The notes: generated from the sequence alone by a model not told the origin. A stretch of DNA of 41,401 nt from Deltaproteobacteria bacterium (GCA_019312835.1 JAFDCJ010000181.1:1-41401); one strand, 5' to 3'; positions 5,981-15,363 are shown, counted from the stretch's first letter. Made by a program: numbers and translations.

Positions 5981-7902
5981 ATTTTCCTTCCCAGCACGGC
6001 GCTGTCATAAATGGCATCTTTGGCCCCTCTGGGTTCCAGGCAATCCCCTATTTGATAGGTCTCGTATCCCAAGGCTCTGATTTGGTCATACAGACTGCTG
6101 TTGGGGCGGGTGCCGACGGCAATTACAACCTTATCAGCTGTTATCGAACTTTCCGCCTCGTCAGGGCCGGCAACGACGACACCATCATCCTCTACTCGCA
6201 GCAGCCTGGTATTGGTAATAACGGCAACCTTGTTTTGTTTGAGCCTGTCAAGAATGATTTTTTTGGTCATGGCCTCCAGGCCTGCTCCGGCTTTGGGCAG
6301 CATTTCAATAACCGTTACCGCCCTGCCGTGGTCGGACAGATGCAGTGCCAGCTCCAGGCCGGTGGGCCCGCCACCGACAATCACAACTGCGTTAAAATCC
6401 CTCCGCCCGCCATCCAATACATCCTCATAGGTAAGGACAATATCCTTGCCAATCCCTTCAACCGAAGGCAGCGCAGGCAGGGAGCCGGTGGCCAGGATGA
6501 CGATATCCGGATTTTCGGCTTGAACGTCTTCGGCGGTCACTTCATGATTGAGGTGGCATCTGACCCCGAAAATCTCGGCCTGCTTTTTTTGAAATCGAAT
6601 CAGCGAGCGAAGTTCGGCCTTATGCCCGGGCAGGCTGCCGGGAACCAGCTGTCCCCCCAATTCATTTCGCTTCTCGTGCACGTGAACTTCATGGCCACGT
6701 TTGGCGGCGACCCAGGCTGCGTTTAACCCACCCGGCCCGCCGCCGATCACCATGATTTTTTTGGGGTTGCGGGTCTTTACAAAAGCCATTTCCTTTTCCC
6801 GGCCCAGCATGGGATTGACCAGGCATTCGATGCGGCCTCTTTTAAAAATGGACTCCATGCAGGTATTGCAGGCAATACAGGTGCGAATTTCATCCAGCCG
6901 CCCCTCCCGGGCTTTCAGCGGCATTTCCGGGTCCGCCAGCAAACCCCGGCCCATACAGACCAGATCCGCTTTTTTTCGGACGATGATATCGTTGGCGATC
7001 AGGGGGTCGTTGATCCTGCCCACAGCCATCATCGGAATATCCAGGGCCTGTTTGATTTGGGCGGCGGAATCCACCAGGCAGGCTTTTTTCATGAACATCG
7101 GTTGACAGATCCATTCAGCGGTCACGTCGTTTCCGGCCGAAACCTGGACGATGTCAATACCGGCCTCGACCAGAATTTTAAGGATCTCGATGCTTTCCGG
7201 GGTTGTCAGCCCGCCGTTGACATATTCCTCGGCGCTGATTTTAAAGGAGATCGGAAACTCGGGGCCCAGACGACGGCGTAGTTCTGCTACGATTTCCCGG
7301 GCAAACCGGGTCCTGGCGGTCACCGTTCCGCCGTATGCATCTTCGCGAATGTTGGAGAATCCAGACAGAAACTGGTTTATCAGGTAACCGTGGGCGCCGT
7401 GGATCTCGATCAGCTCGAATCCGGCCTGATACGCCCGTTCGGCTGCATCGCCGAATTTTTGTATCAGTTGCTGGATGCCGTCCAGGCTCAACGGCTCGAC
7501 TTCACCGCGAATGGTGGGGCAGGGAAGCGCTGATGGTGCCAGGGGCTTGCGTTTGATGACTTTGATGGATGTCTGTCGACCGCCGTGGTGGATTTGCACG
7601 GCGGGGACACTGCCCTCTGCTTTTATGGCGGCGGCAATCTGCGCAAGCCCCGCCATAAACCGGTCTTCATAAATCCTGGCCTGGTGGGACGAAACGACGC
7701 CCTCGGGCGATACCGCACAGGCTTCGGTAATGACCATGGCAGGGCCACCGGCCGCCCGCAGGCGATAATGCTCCACCGTGGCATCGGAGATGCTGCCGTC
7801 ATCGCCAATGAGAAAAGAGGCCAGGGCCGGCATAACGATACGGTTTTTTAGTTCAATAGCCTTAATCGTAAATGGGGAAAAAAGCGCCGCTAGATCATCC
7901 AT
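5977..7902 (-). CDS. NADH:flavin oxidoreductase, 2,4-dienoyl-CoA reductase/Old Yellow Enzyme type with Fe-S cluster
   Basis: The product has about 641 residues. An FMN-binding TIM barrel comes first (about 1-335; QIHHGGRQT and GFELIEIHGAHGYLINQF hold the usual active-site residues). A cluster motif C-x2-C-x2-C-x11-C (C342, C345, C348, C360) follows, as in trimethylamine dehydrogenase. Two Rossmann folds bind FAD and NAD(P) (IGGGPGGLNAAW near 383, VGGGPTGLELAL near 520). Such enzymes reduce enoate-type double bonds, for example in unsaturated or aromatic acyl-CoA breakdown; the substrate cannot be read from sequence. A GTG at 7923 would add seven residues, but the ATG at 7902 has a CGGAAT site 9 bases upstream and is preferred. 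It is a single-gene unit convergent with pspF. Confidence 0.85.
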   Translation of the reverse strand: MDDLAALFSPFTIKAIELKNRIVMPALASFLIGDDGSISDATVEHYRLRAAGGPAMVITEACAVSPEGVVSSHQARIYEDRFMAGLAQIAAAIKAEGSVPAVQIHHGGRQTSIKVIKRKPLAPSALPCPTIRGEVEPLSLDGIQQLIQKFGDAAERAYQAGFELIEIHGAHGYLINQFLSGFSNIREDAYGGTVTARTRFAREIVAELRRRLGPEFPISFKISAEEYVNGGLTTPESIEILKILVEAGIDIVQVSAGNDVTAEWICQPMFMKKACLVDSAAQIKQALDIPMMAVGRINDPLIANDIIVRKKADLVCMGRGLLADPEMPLKAREGRLDEIRTCIACNTCMESIFKRGRIECLVNPMLGREKEMAFVKTRNPKKIMVIGGGPGGLNAAWVAAKRGHEVHVHEKRNELGGQLVPGSLPGHKAELRSLIRFQKKQAEIFGVRCHLNHEVTAEDVQAENPDIVILATGSLPALPSVEGIGKDIVLTYEDVLDGGRRDFNAVVIVGGGPTGLELALHLSDHGRAVTVIEMLPKAGAGLEAMTKKIILDRLKQNKVAVITNTRLLRVEDDGVVVAGPDEAESSITADKVVIAVGTRPNSSLYDQIRALGYETYQIGDCLEPRGAKDAIYDSAVLGRKI

Positions 7903-8331
7903 TATGATAGATTCCGTTCCCACGTGGGTAAAAAAAGCCGTTTTTGCCGCGGTTGCAATTATATTGTCGGCTATAGCCTATTCGGGCGCCAAAATCAATC
8001 TTTCAAGCTTGACCCTCATGCGCCTTTTGCCTATAATCCAATCAATGACCATGGGATCATGCAATTAACTGAAATTATAAAGTTTTTAATTGAACAAGTG
8101 CGATGCTGCCCCAGGGGATGGCGGTTTGTCGCAAAATCGCACCCATCAAGCGGAAACGCCCGGATGCGATCGATGCCGTTGCGGTTACCGGTTGGGTTAT
8201 GGCACGCATGGTCTTTTTTTTCAATCGAACGGTATACCGATAAGTCCGATATCCCGATTGCAGCTGAAGCCGACACGGTTCGGTGGTCGTATGTTGGGTC
8301 GCCTTAGGAATATAATGTTGGGGAGAGGACC
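7903..8331. other. Intergenic stretch without a convincing gene
   Basis: About 430 bases between the divergent flavin reductase and rmuC. Short open frames exist on both strands (one of 45 codons begins at 8103) but none has a ribosome site or a recognisable product. GTGCGAT near 8098 pairs with ATCGCAC near 8135 and encloses CCCCAGGGG, so part of the leader of rmuC may fold. It lacks the heptad repeats seen in most other gaps. Confidence 0.5.
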
Positions 8332-9693
8332 ATGAAGCAAGTGATGACCGACTTTTCAGTTTTTGTTGCCGACAATGCCCTGGCGCTGACGCTGGGCTTC
8401 ACGGCTCTCATGGTGCTGGCCGCATGTGTTCTGCTCATTGTCCTTATTCGGCGCAAACCGGAAGACGTTATCCATAAGCTGCGGGACGATTTGCAGGATT
8501 TGGCCGGCAAGCAGGTACACGTGGAGAATGTGATTAAATATGAGATGGCCGCCAATCGCAAGGAGACCGCCGACAGTCAGCGCCAGGCCCGCCAGGAGCT
8601 CGGTGCGGCCTTGACATCTTCCAGTGAATCCATCCAGCAGCGCATGATCGAGAATATCGGCATGCAAAAAGATCAGCTGGACTCTTTTTCCCAGCAGCTG
8701 TTGGCCCTGGCCAAACTCAATGAGGAAAGACTGGAAGCCATGCGCCAGACCATTGCAACCCAATTGCGGGCCATTCAGGAGGACAACACCAGAAAGCTGG
8801 AGCAGATGCGCGCCACGGTGGATGAAAAATTGCAGTCAACCCTGGAAAAGCGCCTGGGCGAGTCTTTCAAACAGGTCAGTGAGCGCCTGGAGCAGGTTTA
8901 CAAGGGGCTGGGTGAAATGCGCAACCTGGCCATCGGCGTTGGCGATTTGAAAAAAGTGTTGACCAATGTCAAAACCCGCGGGACCTGGGGCGAAATCCGC
9001 CTCAGCCACATTCTGGAACAAATTTTGACCCCGGATCAGTACGATGTCAATGTGGCCACCAAAAAGAACAGCAACGAACGGGTGGAATTCGCCATTAAGT
9101 TGCCCGGGCGGAATAATGACGCAGAAAAGATCGTCTGGCTGCCGATTGACTCTAAATTTCCCCAGGAAGACTACCAGCGGCTGTTGGACGCCCAGGAAGC
9201 CGCTGATAAAGAGTTGTCCGAAAAATCGATCAAGAACCTGGAAATGCGCATCAAGACCGAAGGCAAATTTATCAGGGAAAAATATATAGACCCGCCCAAC
9301 ACCACGGATTTCGGGATCATGTTCTTACCGGTAGAAGGATTGTATGCCGAGGTGCTGCGGCGGCCCGGGTTGTGCGATTTCCTTCAGCGGGAATACCGGA
9401 TCGTGGTTACCGGACCCACCACCCTGGCAGCGTTGCTCAACAGCCTGCAAATGGGGTTTCGGACCCTGGCCATCGAAAGACGCTCCAGTGAAGTATGGGA
9501 ATTGCTGGGGATGGTCAAAACCGAATTCGGAAAGTTCGGCGATGTTCTGGCGAAAACCAAGAAGAAACTAAAGGAGGCCAGCAACACCATCAATCAAGCC
9601 GAGGTGCGTACCCGGGCGATTGAGCGCAAACTCAGGGATGTTCAGCAAGTGCCCCCGTCGGACGGGCCCCAAGGCTTGATTGAGGAAGAATAG
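8332..9693 (+). CDS. rmuC: DNA recombination protein RmuC homologue
   Basis: The product has 453 residues. An N-terminal transmembrane helix (about 18-40) precedes a long coiled coil (about 45-205). The conserved RmuC core (about 215-430) includes TRGTWGEIRLSHILEQIL, the nuclease-like PIDSKFPQEDYQRLL, GIMFLPVEGLYAEVLRR and TGPTTLAALLNSLQMGF. Members of the family limit DNA inversions at short inverted repeats, which is of interest in a genome as rich in inverted repeats as this one. GGAGAGGACC precedes the ATG. It appears to be a single-gene unit. The call is secure; the link to the repeats is only a suggestion. Confidence 0.93.
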   Translation: MKQVMTDFSVFVADNALALTLGFTALMVLAACVLLIVLIRRKPEDVIHKLRDDLQDLAGKQVHVENVIKYEMAANRKETADSQRQARQELGAALTSSSESIQQRMIENIGMQKDQLDSFSQQLLALAKLNEERLEAMRQTIATQLRAIQEDNTRKLEQMRATVDEKLQSTLEKRLGESFKQVSERLEQVYKGLGEMRNLAIGVGDLKKVLTNVKTRGTWGEIRLSHILEQILTPDQYDVNVATKKNSNERVEFAIKLPGRNNDAEKIVWLPIDSKFPQEDYQRLLDAQEAADKELSEKSIKNLEMRIKTEGKFIREKYIDPPNTTDFGIMFLPVEGLYAEVLRRPGLCDFLQREYRIVVTGPTTLAALLNSLQMGFRTLAIERRSSEVWELLGMVKTEFGKFGDVLAKTKKKLKEASNTINQAEVRTRAIERKLRDVQQVPPSDGPQGLIEEE

Positions 9694-9738
9694 GAGAAAT
9701 ACTGAAATTGGGACAATGGATGGGTGCTTTTGGTTAAA

Positions 9739-9870
9739 TCCCAAATCACAAGCACCAAATTTCAAATAAATTCAAAATTCCAATAATCAATGACCCAAAC
9801 TGCTACGTTGTCTGACTTAATCATCTGATCAATATCAGCTCGTCCTTGGTAATTTGGAATTTAATAATCA
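9739..9870. repeat. Heptad inverted repeat, CAAATCA type (copy H1)
   Basis: The left arm holds CCAAATCACAAGCACC and CAAATTT/CAAAATT words; the right arm (about 9845-9870) holds GGTAATTTGGAATTT. Arms are less well matched than in H2 and H3. It lies downstream of rmuC. Confidence 0.6.
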
Positions 9871-9933
9871 AGATAAAACGCTTTCTTCTTGATCTTTTTA
9901 TACCTTGAAGCAAACCTCCGTTATGGGTTTGAC

Positions 9934-9978
9934 GAAAAACAAACCGCCAGCCGAACAAAAGACATCGGCTGGCGGTTT
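9934..9978 (-). terminator. Terminator of the TRAP operon
   Basis: A perfect 14-base-pair stem (AAACCGCCAGCCGA with TCGGCTGGCGGTTT) has a 10-base loop and is followed on the minus strand by GTTTTTCG. It ends the dctQMP transcript. Confidence 0.85.
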
Positions 9979-9991
9979 AGCGTTGAGGTTA

Positions 9992-10013
9992 ACCGCAAAC
10001 GGCTATTTGCGGT
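9992..10013 (-). terminator. Second hairpin just after dctP
   Basis: The arms ACCGCAAA and TTTGCGGT form a perfect 8-base-pair stem with a 6-base loop, two bases after the dctP stop. It has no T-run of its own and may protect the mRNA 3' end together with the stronger hairpin behind it. Confidence 0.5.
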
Positions 10014-10015
10014 GA

Positions 10016-11104
10016 TTACGCCTGGGGTGCGATGCTCTCATAGTAGACCTTTTCGGAAATACTTCCCCAGCCGCTGACAGTCTTATGGAATTTCTTGAAT
10101 GATTCATTGACCTTTTTGGCCATGGGGCTTTTGGCAGCTTCTTCCTCACGAACCTCTTCGGCCAGTTTACGCAATGCGCTTAGAACCTCATCCGGGAATT
10201 TGATGACCTGCACTTTGTGCTTGTTGATCAACGTCTCCAGGGCCGCGCCGTTCAGAGAATCGAACTGGGTCATCGTCCACTGCTCGTTTTCCATACAGGC
10301 GGCGTCGACGATGTGCTGAAGGTCTTTCGGCAAGGATTCATAGGCTTTCTTGTTAAAGAAATATTCCAGATAGGTTCCGGGTTCATGCCATCCGGGATAA
10401 TAGTAATATTTGGCAGCCTGGTAAAATCCCATCCGCAGATCATGCAAGGGGCCGACCCACTCGGTGGCATCGATCACACCGCGCTCGAGCGAGGTGAAAA
10501 TTTCACCACCGGGCAGCAACACAACGGTTCCGCCGGCCTTGGCCACTACCTTGCCGCCCAGGCCCGGAATCCGCATTTTCAACCCTTTGTAATCGTCGAT
10601 GGTGTTGATTTTCTTGTTAAACCAGCCGCCCATCTGGACGCCGGTAGAGCCACCGGGACGGGGAATCAAATTAAACGGCGCATAGGTTTCTTCCCACAAT
10701 TTAAGGCCGTCGCCGCCGTGAAACCATGCCCCGTACCCCTGGGCATTCATGCCGAAGGGGACCGCGGCAAACCACTGGGTTGCGGGCTCCTTGCCGGCCC
10801 AGTAATAGGACGCCCCACTGGCACATTCGATGGTGCCCTGGGATACCGCTTCAAATCCACCTAACGGTGGCACCAGTTCGCCGCCGGCAAAGACTTGAAT
10901 CTGGAGCCGACCGTCGGACATCTCGTTTACGCGCTGCGCCAGTCGTTCACAGCCATCCTGGAGCACCGGTAGCTTGGGCGGCCAGGTGGTGACCATCTTC
11001 CAGCGGTATTTCTGTTGTGCCAGAACCGCTGGGGCATTGATGGCTGCAGCTGCAACCGCTGCTGTACCAAGACCAACTTTTTTCAAAAAATCGCGTCGCT
11101 TCAT
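10016..11104 (-). CDS. dctP: TRAP transporter substrate-binding protein (DctP/TakP-like)
   Basis: The product has 362 residues. The N-terminus MKRRDFLKKVGLGTAAVAAA is a Tat-type signal (RRDFLKK), so the protein is exported folded. The binding domain includes the conserved anchor KGLKMRIPGLGGKVVAKAGG (about 175-194) with the Arg that usually binds the carboxylate, and EWVGPLHDLRMGF (about 220-232). This pattern resembles TakP-type proteins, which bind 2-oxo acids such as pyruvate, and related lactate binders. The exact ligand is inferred. It is the last gene after dctQ and dctM, with a 185-base gap holding a perfect palindrome, and could be expressed partly on its own. Confidence 0.9.
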   Translation of the reverse strand: MKRRDFLKKVGLGTAAVAAAAINAPAVLAQQKYRWKMVTTWPPKLPVLQDGCERLAQRVNEMSDGRLQIQVFAGGELVPPLGGFEAVSQGTIECASGASYYWAGKEPATQWFAAVPFGMNAQGYGAWFHGGDGLKLWEETYAPFNLIPRPGGSTGVQMGGWFNKKINTIDDYKGLKMRIPGLGGKVVAKAGGTVVLLPGGEIFTSLERGVIDATEWVGPLHDLRMGFYQAAKYYYYPGWHEPGTYLEYFFNKKAYESLPKDLQHIVDAACMENEQWTMTQFDSLNGAALETLINKHKVQVIKFPDEVLSALRKLAEEVREEEAAKSPMAKKVNESFKKFHKTVSGWGSISEKVYYESIAPQA

Positions 11105-11227
11105 TGAAAAACCTCCTTTAGAATTGTAGTGAATCTATCCGTATTGAGTTTCCGCTCAGTAAACCACCACTGGTAACCTCGCTTTCATTCCGGCCCGGTT
11201 AAAAATTAAGGTCTGGAATCAAGGTGC

Positions 11228-11243
11228 GGTAGATTAATCTACC
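11228..11243. promoter_or_regulatory. Perfect 16-base palindrome upstream of dctP
   Basis: GGTAGATTAATCTACC reads the same on both strands. It lies in the gap between dctM and dctP, 124 bases before the dctP start. It is an operator candidate. The half-site GTAGATT also appears in the dyad upstream of acsD. Confidence 0.45.
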
Positions 11244-11289
11244 TACTACAACGTAATAGTCAAGTCCTTTTTACGATTGCAGCTTGCTG

Positions 11290-12615
11290 TCAGGACCCGA
11301 AAACGATTTTGGGTAACCAGGTTGCCAGCTGCGGAAAGAATACCACGATAGCCAGTCCGATCAGCTGGAACAATACAAATGGTATGATACCCCTGTATAT
11401 ATGGCCGGTTGTAACTTCCGGCGGTGTCACGGCTTTGAGATAGAACAGCGAAAATCCAAACGGTGGTGTTAAAAACGATGTTTGCAGATTGACGGCCAGC
11501 AGGATGCAGAACCAGACCGGATCGTACCCGAAATCGATCATGATCGGCGCCAGCACCGGCACGTGAATAAAGGTAATTTCGATGAAATCCAGGAAAAAGC
11601 CGATGAAAAAGATCAAGAGCATCACGATGGCCAGAACAGCCCCATGGCTGTATTTGTGAGCGATACCGCCTAAAAAATCCCGTACGATGCCGTCGCCCCC
11701 GAGACCGCGAAACACCAGGCCGAAAGCCGCTGCGCCGCACAGGATAATGAAGACCATGCAGGTCAACCGCACGGTGGTGTGCATAACATCGTGCAGAATC
11801 GACATGTTGAATTTCTTATTCACAATGGTCAAAAGCGTGGCGCCGACGGCACCTACGGCGGCCGCTTCGGTGGGCGATGCAATGCCGGCAAAAATAGAGC
11901 CCAGGACGGCAACCATCAAAAACAACGGCGGAAATAAAGCTCTTCCAACACGCGCTGCCAGCTGTTTAGGGCTGATGGAAGCTAACTCCTCTTTTGATAT
12001 GGCCGGGGCCACCCCGGGACGCAAAAAAGCGGCGATGAGAATATAGATGATAAAAAGACCTACCAGAAGCAATCCCGGCAGGACCGCTCCGATAAAAAGA
12101 TCTCCCACCGATACCCCGACGATATCACCGATGAGGACCAACACAATACTCGGTGGAATGATCTGCCCCAGTGTTCCCGATGCCGACACGGTTCCGGTCG
12201 CCAGCTCCTTCTGGTACCCGCGTCTTAGCATGGTTGGAACCGCGAGAAGCCCCATGGTGACGACCGTAGCCCCGACTATACCGGTGGATGCGCCCAGCAG
12301 GGCACCCACGACGACCACCGATATGGCCAGACCGCCTCTCAGGCGCCCGAAGAGCAAGCCCATGGTGTCCAGCAGCTCTTCGGCCAGACCAGAGCGTTCC
12401 AGCATAACGCCCATAAATACAAACAGGGGAACGGCGGCCAGGGTTACGTTGCCCATACGACCCCAGATGCGCAGGGGCAGAAGGTTGAAAAAATCCCAGC
12501 CGAAACCGATCATGCCGAAGGTCAGGGCAACTCCCAGCAGGGTGAAGGTGACCGGAAATCCGGCCATCAGCAAAATGGTAAGCGCTAAAAACATCCAGGC
12601 TGCCAGATAATCCAT
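11290..12615 (-). CDS. dctM: TRAP transporter large permease subunit (DctM)
   Basis: The product has 441 residues, with about 12 hydrophobic helices across the whole chain. Characteristic stretches are NVTLAAVPLFVFMGVMLERS (about 56-75), STGIVGATVVTMGLLAVPTM and ASGTLGQIIPPSIVLVLIGD (about 148-167), and a C-terminal repeat with LQTSFLTPPFGFSLFYLKAV. It forms the sodium-driven channel that works with DctQ and DctP. The start codon overlaps the dctQ stop (TGATG), giving tight coupling. Confidence 0.95.
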   Translation of the reverse strand: MDYLAAWMFLALTILLMAGFPVTFTLLGVALTFGMIGFGWDFFNLLPLRIWGRMGNVTLAAVPLFVFMGVMLERSGLAEELLDTMGLLFGRLRGGLAISVVVVGALLGASTGIVGATVVTMGLLAVPTMLRRGYQKELATGTVSASGTLGQIIPPSIVLVLIGDIVGVSVGDLFIGAVLPGLLLVGLFIIYILIAAFLRPGVAPAISKEELASISPKQLAARVGRALFPPLFLMVAVLGSIFAGIASPTEAAAVGAVGATLLTIVNKKFNMSILHDVMHTTVRLTCMVFIILCGAAAFGLVFRGLGGDGIVRDFLGGIAHKYSHGAVLAIVMLLIFFIGFFLDFIEITFIHVPVLAPIMIDFGYDPVWFCILLAVNLQTSFLTPPFGFSLFYLKAVTPPEVTTGHIYRGIIPFVLFQLIGLAIVVFFPQLATWLPKIVFGS

Positions 12616-13145
12616 CAGGATTCTTCCTCCTTTGCCGTTTCAATTCCCAGAATTTGCATGAAACTGTGAAGACCCATCGAAAATCCCTGAAGTAAAAGGA
12701 GGGTAAATCCCACCGGGATGCAGCCTTTTATAATAAACCGCAGGGGAATGCCGCCCGGGTCAGGGGACCCTTCGAGCATCATAAATGCATTGGCCGCAAA
12801 CTTCCATGACGTTGAAATCACCATGATACAGCCGGGGATGAGGAAGAAAATCACTCCCAACAGATTGATCCAGGCGCGACCTTTTAATCCGAGCCGCTGA
12901 TAGATGATGTCCACCCGCACATGCCCGTCGTGCAGCAGGGTATAGCCGGCGCCGATCAGAAAGATAAACCCAAACAAATGCCATTCCAGTTCCTGGGTGA
13001 ACACAAAACTGACATTGAAAAGGTAGCGCATGACGACATCGACAAAAACAACCAGAACCAGCCCCAGGGTCACCCAGGCGACCCCCCGGCCAACCCATTG
13101 GTTGAGGCCGTCAATCCAGCGGGTCAGTGCTTTTATAGCTTCCAT
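12615..13145 (-). CDS. dctQ: TRAP transporter small permease subunit (DctQ)
   Basis: The product has 176 residues with four predicted transmembrane helices (about 17-38, 52-70, 93-115, 140-160). Family features are VFVDVVMRYLFNVSFVFTQE and LEWHLFGFIFLIGAGYTLLH, followed by the HVRVDI element. It is the first gene of the operon. A well-spaced sigma-70 promoter lies 50 to 80 bases upstream. It holds the large subunit and couples it to the binding protein. Confidence 0.93.
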   Translation of the reverse strand: MEAIKALTRWIDGLNQWVGRGVAWVTLGLVLVVFVDVVMRYLFNVSFVFTQELEWHLFGFIFLIGAGYTLLHDGHVRVDIIYQRLGLKGRAWINLLGVIFFLIPGCIMVISTSWKFAANAFMMLEGSPDPGGIPLRFIIKGCIPVGFTLLLLQGFSMGLHSFMQILGIETAKEEES

Positions 13146-13194
13146 GTTAATTGTTCCTGTTTAAACGGTTTTGTTCGCCACTCTAAAATAGGTG

Positions 13195-13223
13195 AATATA
13201 AAAAAAAGATTTTTTACAGTCAA
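13195..13223 (-). promoter_or_regulatory. Sigma-70-type promoter of dctQMP
   Basis: On the minus strand TTGACT (-35) and TATATT (-10) are separated by 17 bases that are mostly A and T. It is placed just upstream of dctQ. Confidence 0.65.
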
Positions 13224-13283
13224 GCAATATTACCGAGGTTGTCCTTGCCAATCTGGGATGGATGGTCTAATTTAAGATCGTTC

Positions 13284-13440
13284 AGAGGCTCTGGGCTCAA
13301 AGGTTTTGAGGTTGGAGGTTTTAGGTCGACGCCTTCGGCGGCAATAAGTTTTAGGTTGGAGGTTTGAGGCATGACATTCTGATTTTCAGCCTCCAACCTC
13401 CAACCTCATACATTTGCGTCGACTCCCGAACGCCTGAATC
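13284..13440. repeat. Heptad inverted repeat, GGTTGGA type (copy F3)
   Basis: The left side has GAGGTTGGAGGTTTTAGG and TTTAGGTTGGAGGTTTGAGG; the right arm has CAGCCTCCAACCTCCAACC. The centre has ACGCCTTCGGCGG, a variant of the core found in F1 and F2, and GTCGAC occurs on both sides (near 13325 and 13418). It fills the gap between the divergent dctQ and the CoA-transferase gene. Confidence 0.8.
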
Positions 13441-13485
13441 CTAAATATGGATCCTTATTAACTTTCAATATCAAGGAGACTACCC

Positions 13486-15363
13486 ATGGCTTTGGAATCC
13501 TACTGGGCGGATAAGTACATTGAAAACAAATGCAGCGCCACGGATGCCCTGCGCAAGATCAGACCCGGACAGCGTGTGTTTATCGGCTCCTCTTGCGGTG
13601 AGCCGCAGCATCTGGTCCGTGAGCTTTCCGAGCTTTCGGGCCAGTTCAGGGACATTGAGATTGTGCGGCTGATGACGTTGGAGACCACCCCCTTGACCTT
13701 GATCGCCAACAAAACCAAAGACCACAGCCTCAACATTCGATCCTTTTATCTGGGTTCGGCCAAGTCCAAGGGAATTGCGCGCAATTCGCGTTTTATCACC
13801 CCCATCAACATGTCGGCGATTCCACGTCTGTTCAAAAGCCGCCTGCTGCCGATTCATGTGGCCCTGATCCAGGTGTCGCCGCCGGACGATTTCGGTTGGA
13901 TGAGCCTGGGGGTTTCGGTGGATATCACCATGGCGGCAGCCCAATCGGCCGACCTTGTGATTGCCCAGATCAACACCAACATGCCCAGGGTGCTGGGACG
14001 CAGCTTTATTCATGTCAATGAAGTCGACTATTTTGTGGAATACGATGAGCCGTTGCTGACCATCAGGCAGAATCCGGAGCTGTCAGCCGCCAACGACATC
14101 GGCCGGCTGATCGCCCGCCGGCTGATCGATGACGGCTCAACCATCGCCATCGGGTTGGGCACGACCTCCGAAGCGGTCATGCTGGCGTTGTCGGATAAAA
14201 ATGATCTCGGCATCCACACCATGTACATGACCGATGAAATCATGCACCTGTTTTCCCGAGGGGTGATCACAAATCGCATGAAAGGTTTTAATGACGGCAA
14301 ATTGGTGGCCCACAGCGCGATTGGGTCGGAGGATTTGTATGAATTTTTAAATGACAATCCCGCCGTTGAGTTTCATCCTTCCGATTATGTCTGTGACCCG
14401 GCGATCATTGCCCGGCACAACAAGATGGTGGCCATGAGTGTTGCCATGTCCATTGATTTGACCGGTCAGGTGGCAGCCGATGCCATGCCCCACAGTCATT
14501 TTTCAGGTATAACCGGGATTTCCGATTTTATGCGCGGTGCCGTTCAATCTCCGGGCGGCAAATCGATTCTGATGCTGCCGTCGACGGCCGCAAAAGGCAC
14601 AAAGAGCCGGATTGTTCCTTTGCTGGATGACACGGCCGTGGCCGCTCCCAGAGGCGATGTTCATCTGGTCGTTACCGAATACGGAGCGGTCAATCTGTTT
14701 GGCAAGAGTTTCCAGGAGCGGGCCATGGCCCTGATCAGCATTGCGCACCCTGATTTTAGAGATGAGCTTTTCCATGAAGCCAAAAAAATGGGATTGCTCA
14801 GCACCGACCGGAACCTCAAAGAGTCCCTGCACGGGGTTTATCCCATCCATCTGGAAGAAATTCTTGAGATAAATGGACAGCAGGTCACGGTCAGACCGGT
14901 CAAACCGGTTGACGAACGTCGGGTTCAAGAGCATTTCTACAACCTCGACAAAAATGATGTGGTCTCACGGTTTTTTCATGAGAAAACCAGCTTTTTGAAA
15001 GAAGAGGTTGAAGGCGTATCCCAGATCGACTATGTAAAAGACTTGACCCTGGTTGCGATTGTCGGCGAATTCGGTTTCGGGCGGGTCGTCGGCATCGGGG
15101 AGTATCTGGTCGATCCGGCCACCAATATTGCTGAAGTTGCCTTTTCGATCAGCAAAGAATTTCAGCAAAAAGGGATGGGCAAAATTCTTTTAAACAAGCT
15201 GGCTTCAGCCGCAATGGCAAACGACATCTCCGGGCTGGTTGCCTACACATCACCCAACAACCGCGGCATGATCAAACTGTTTAATCAATTGCCCTACAAG
15301 GTGAATACGTTTTTTGACGGTGATATGTTGACGTTGAGCTGCAAGTTTAATGAGCCATTATAG
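13486..15363 (+). CDS. Acetyl-CoA hydrolase/CoA-transferase family protein fused to a GNAT acetyltransferase domain
   Basis: The product has 625 residues. The class I CoA-transferase part (about 1-455) is related to 4-hydroxybutyrate CoA-transferase and shows GLGTTSEAVMLAL, DLTGQVAADAMPHSHFSG and VVTEYGAVNLFGKSFQERA. The C-terminal part (about 465-620) is a GNAT domain with the acetyl-CoA loop QQKGMGKILL. Where related transferases have GIHTEM with the catalytic Glu, this protein reads GIHTMYMTDE, so the usual nucleophile seems to be absent or shifted. The fused architecture suggests either CoA transfer or hydrolysis coupled to acetyl-CoA levels. A clean AAGGAG site precedes the ATG. It is co-directional with acsV, 101 bases away, and may supply or remove acetyl-CoA. 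Confidence 0.8.
   Translation: MALESYWADKYIENKCSATDALRKIRPGQRVFIGSSCGEPQHLVRELSELSGQFRDIEIVRLMTLETTPLTLIANKTKDHSLNIRSFYLGSAKSKGIARNSRFITPINMSAIPRLFKSRLLPIHVALIQVSPPDDFGWMSLGVSVDITMAAAQSADLVIAQINTNMPRVLGRSFIHVNEVDYFVEYDEPLLTIRQNPELSAANDIGRLIARRLIDDGSTIAIGLGTTSEAVMLALSDKNDLGIHTMYMTDEIMHLFSRGVITNRMKGFNDGKLVAHSAIGSEDLYEFLNDNPAVEFHPSDYVCDPAIIARHNKMVAMSVAMSIDLTGQVAADAMPHSHFSGITGISDFMRGAVQSPGGKSILMLPSTAAKGTKSRIVPLLDDTAVAAPRGDVHLVVTEYGAVNLFGKSFQERAMALISIAHPDFRDELFHEAKKMGLLSTDRNLKESLHGVYPIHLEEILEINGQQVTVRPVKPVDERRVQEHFYNLDKNDVVSRFFHEKTSFLKEEVEGVSQIDYVKDLTLVAIVGEFGFGRVVGIGEYLVDPATNIAEVAFSISKEFQQKGMGKILLNKLASAAMANDISGLVAYTSPNNRGMIKLFNQLPYKVNTFFDGDMLTLSCKFNEPL

Noticed and set aside
8103-8240. Short plus-strand frame of 45 codons before rmuC
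   Set aside because: No ribosome site and no recognisable features; kept only as part of the unexplained intergenic stretch.
10217-10864. Plus-strand frame of 215 codons over dctP
   Set aside because: Shadow of dctP, which has a clear signal sequence and family motifs.
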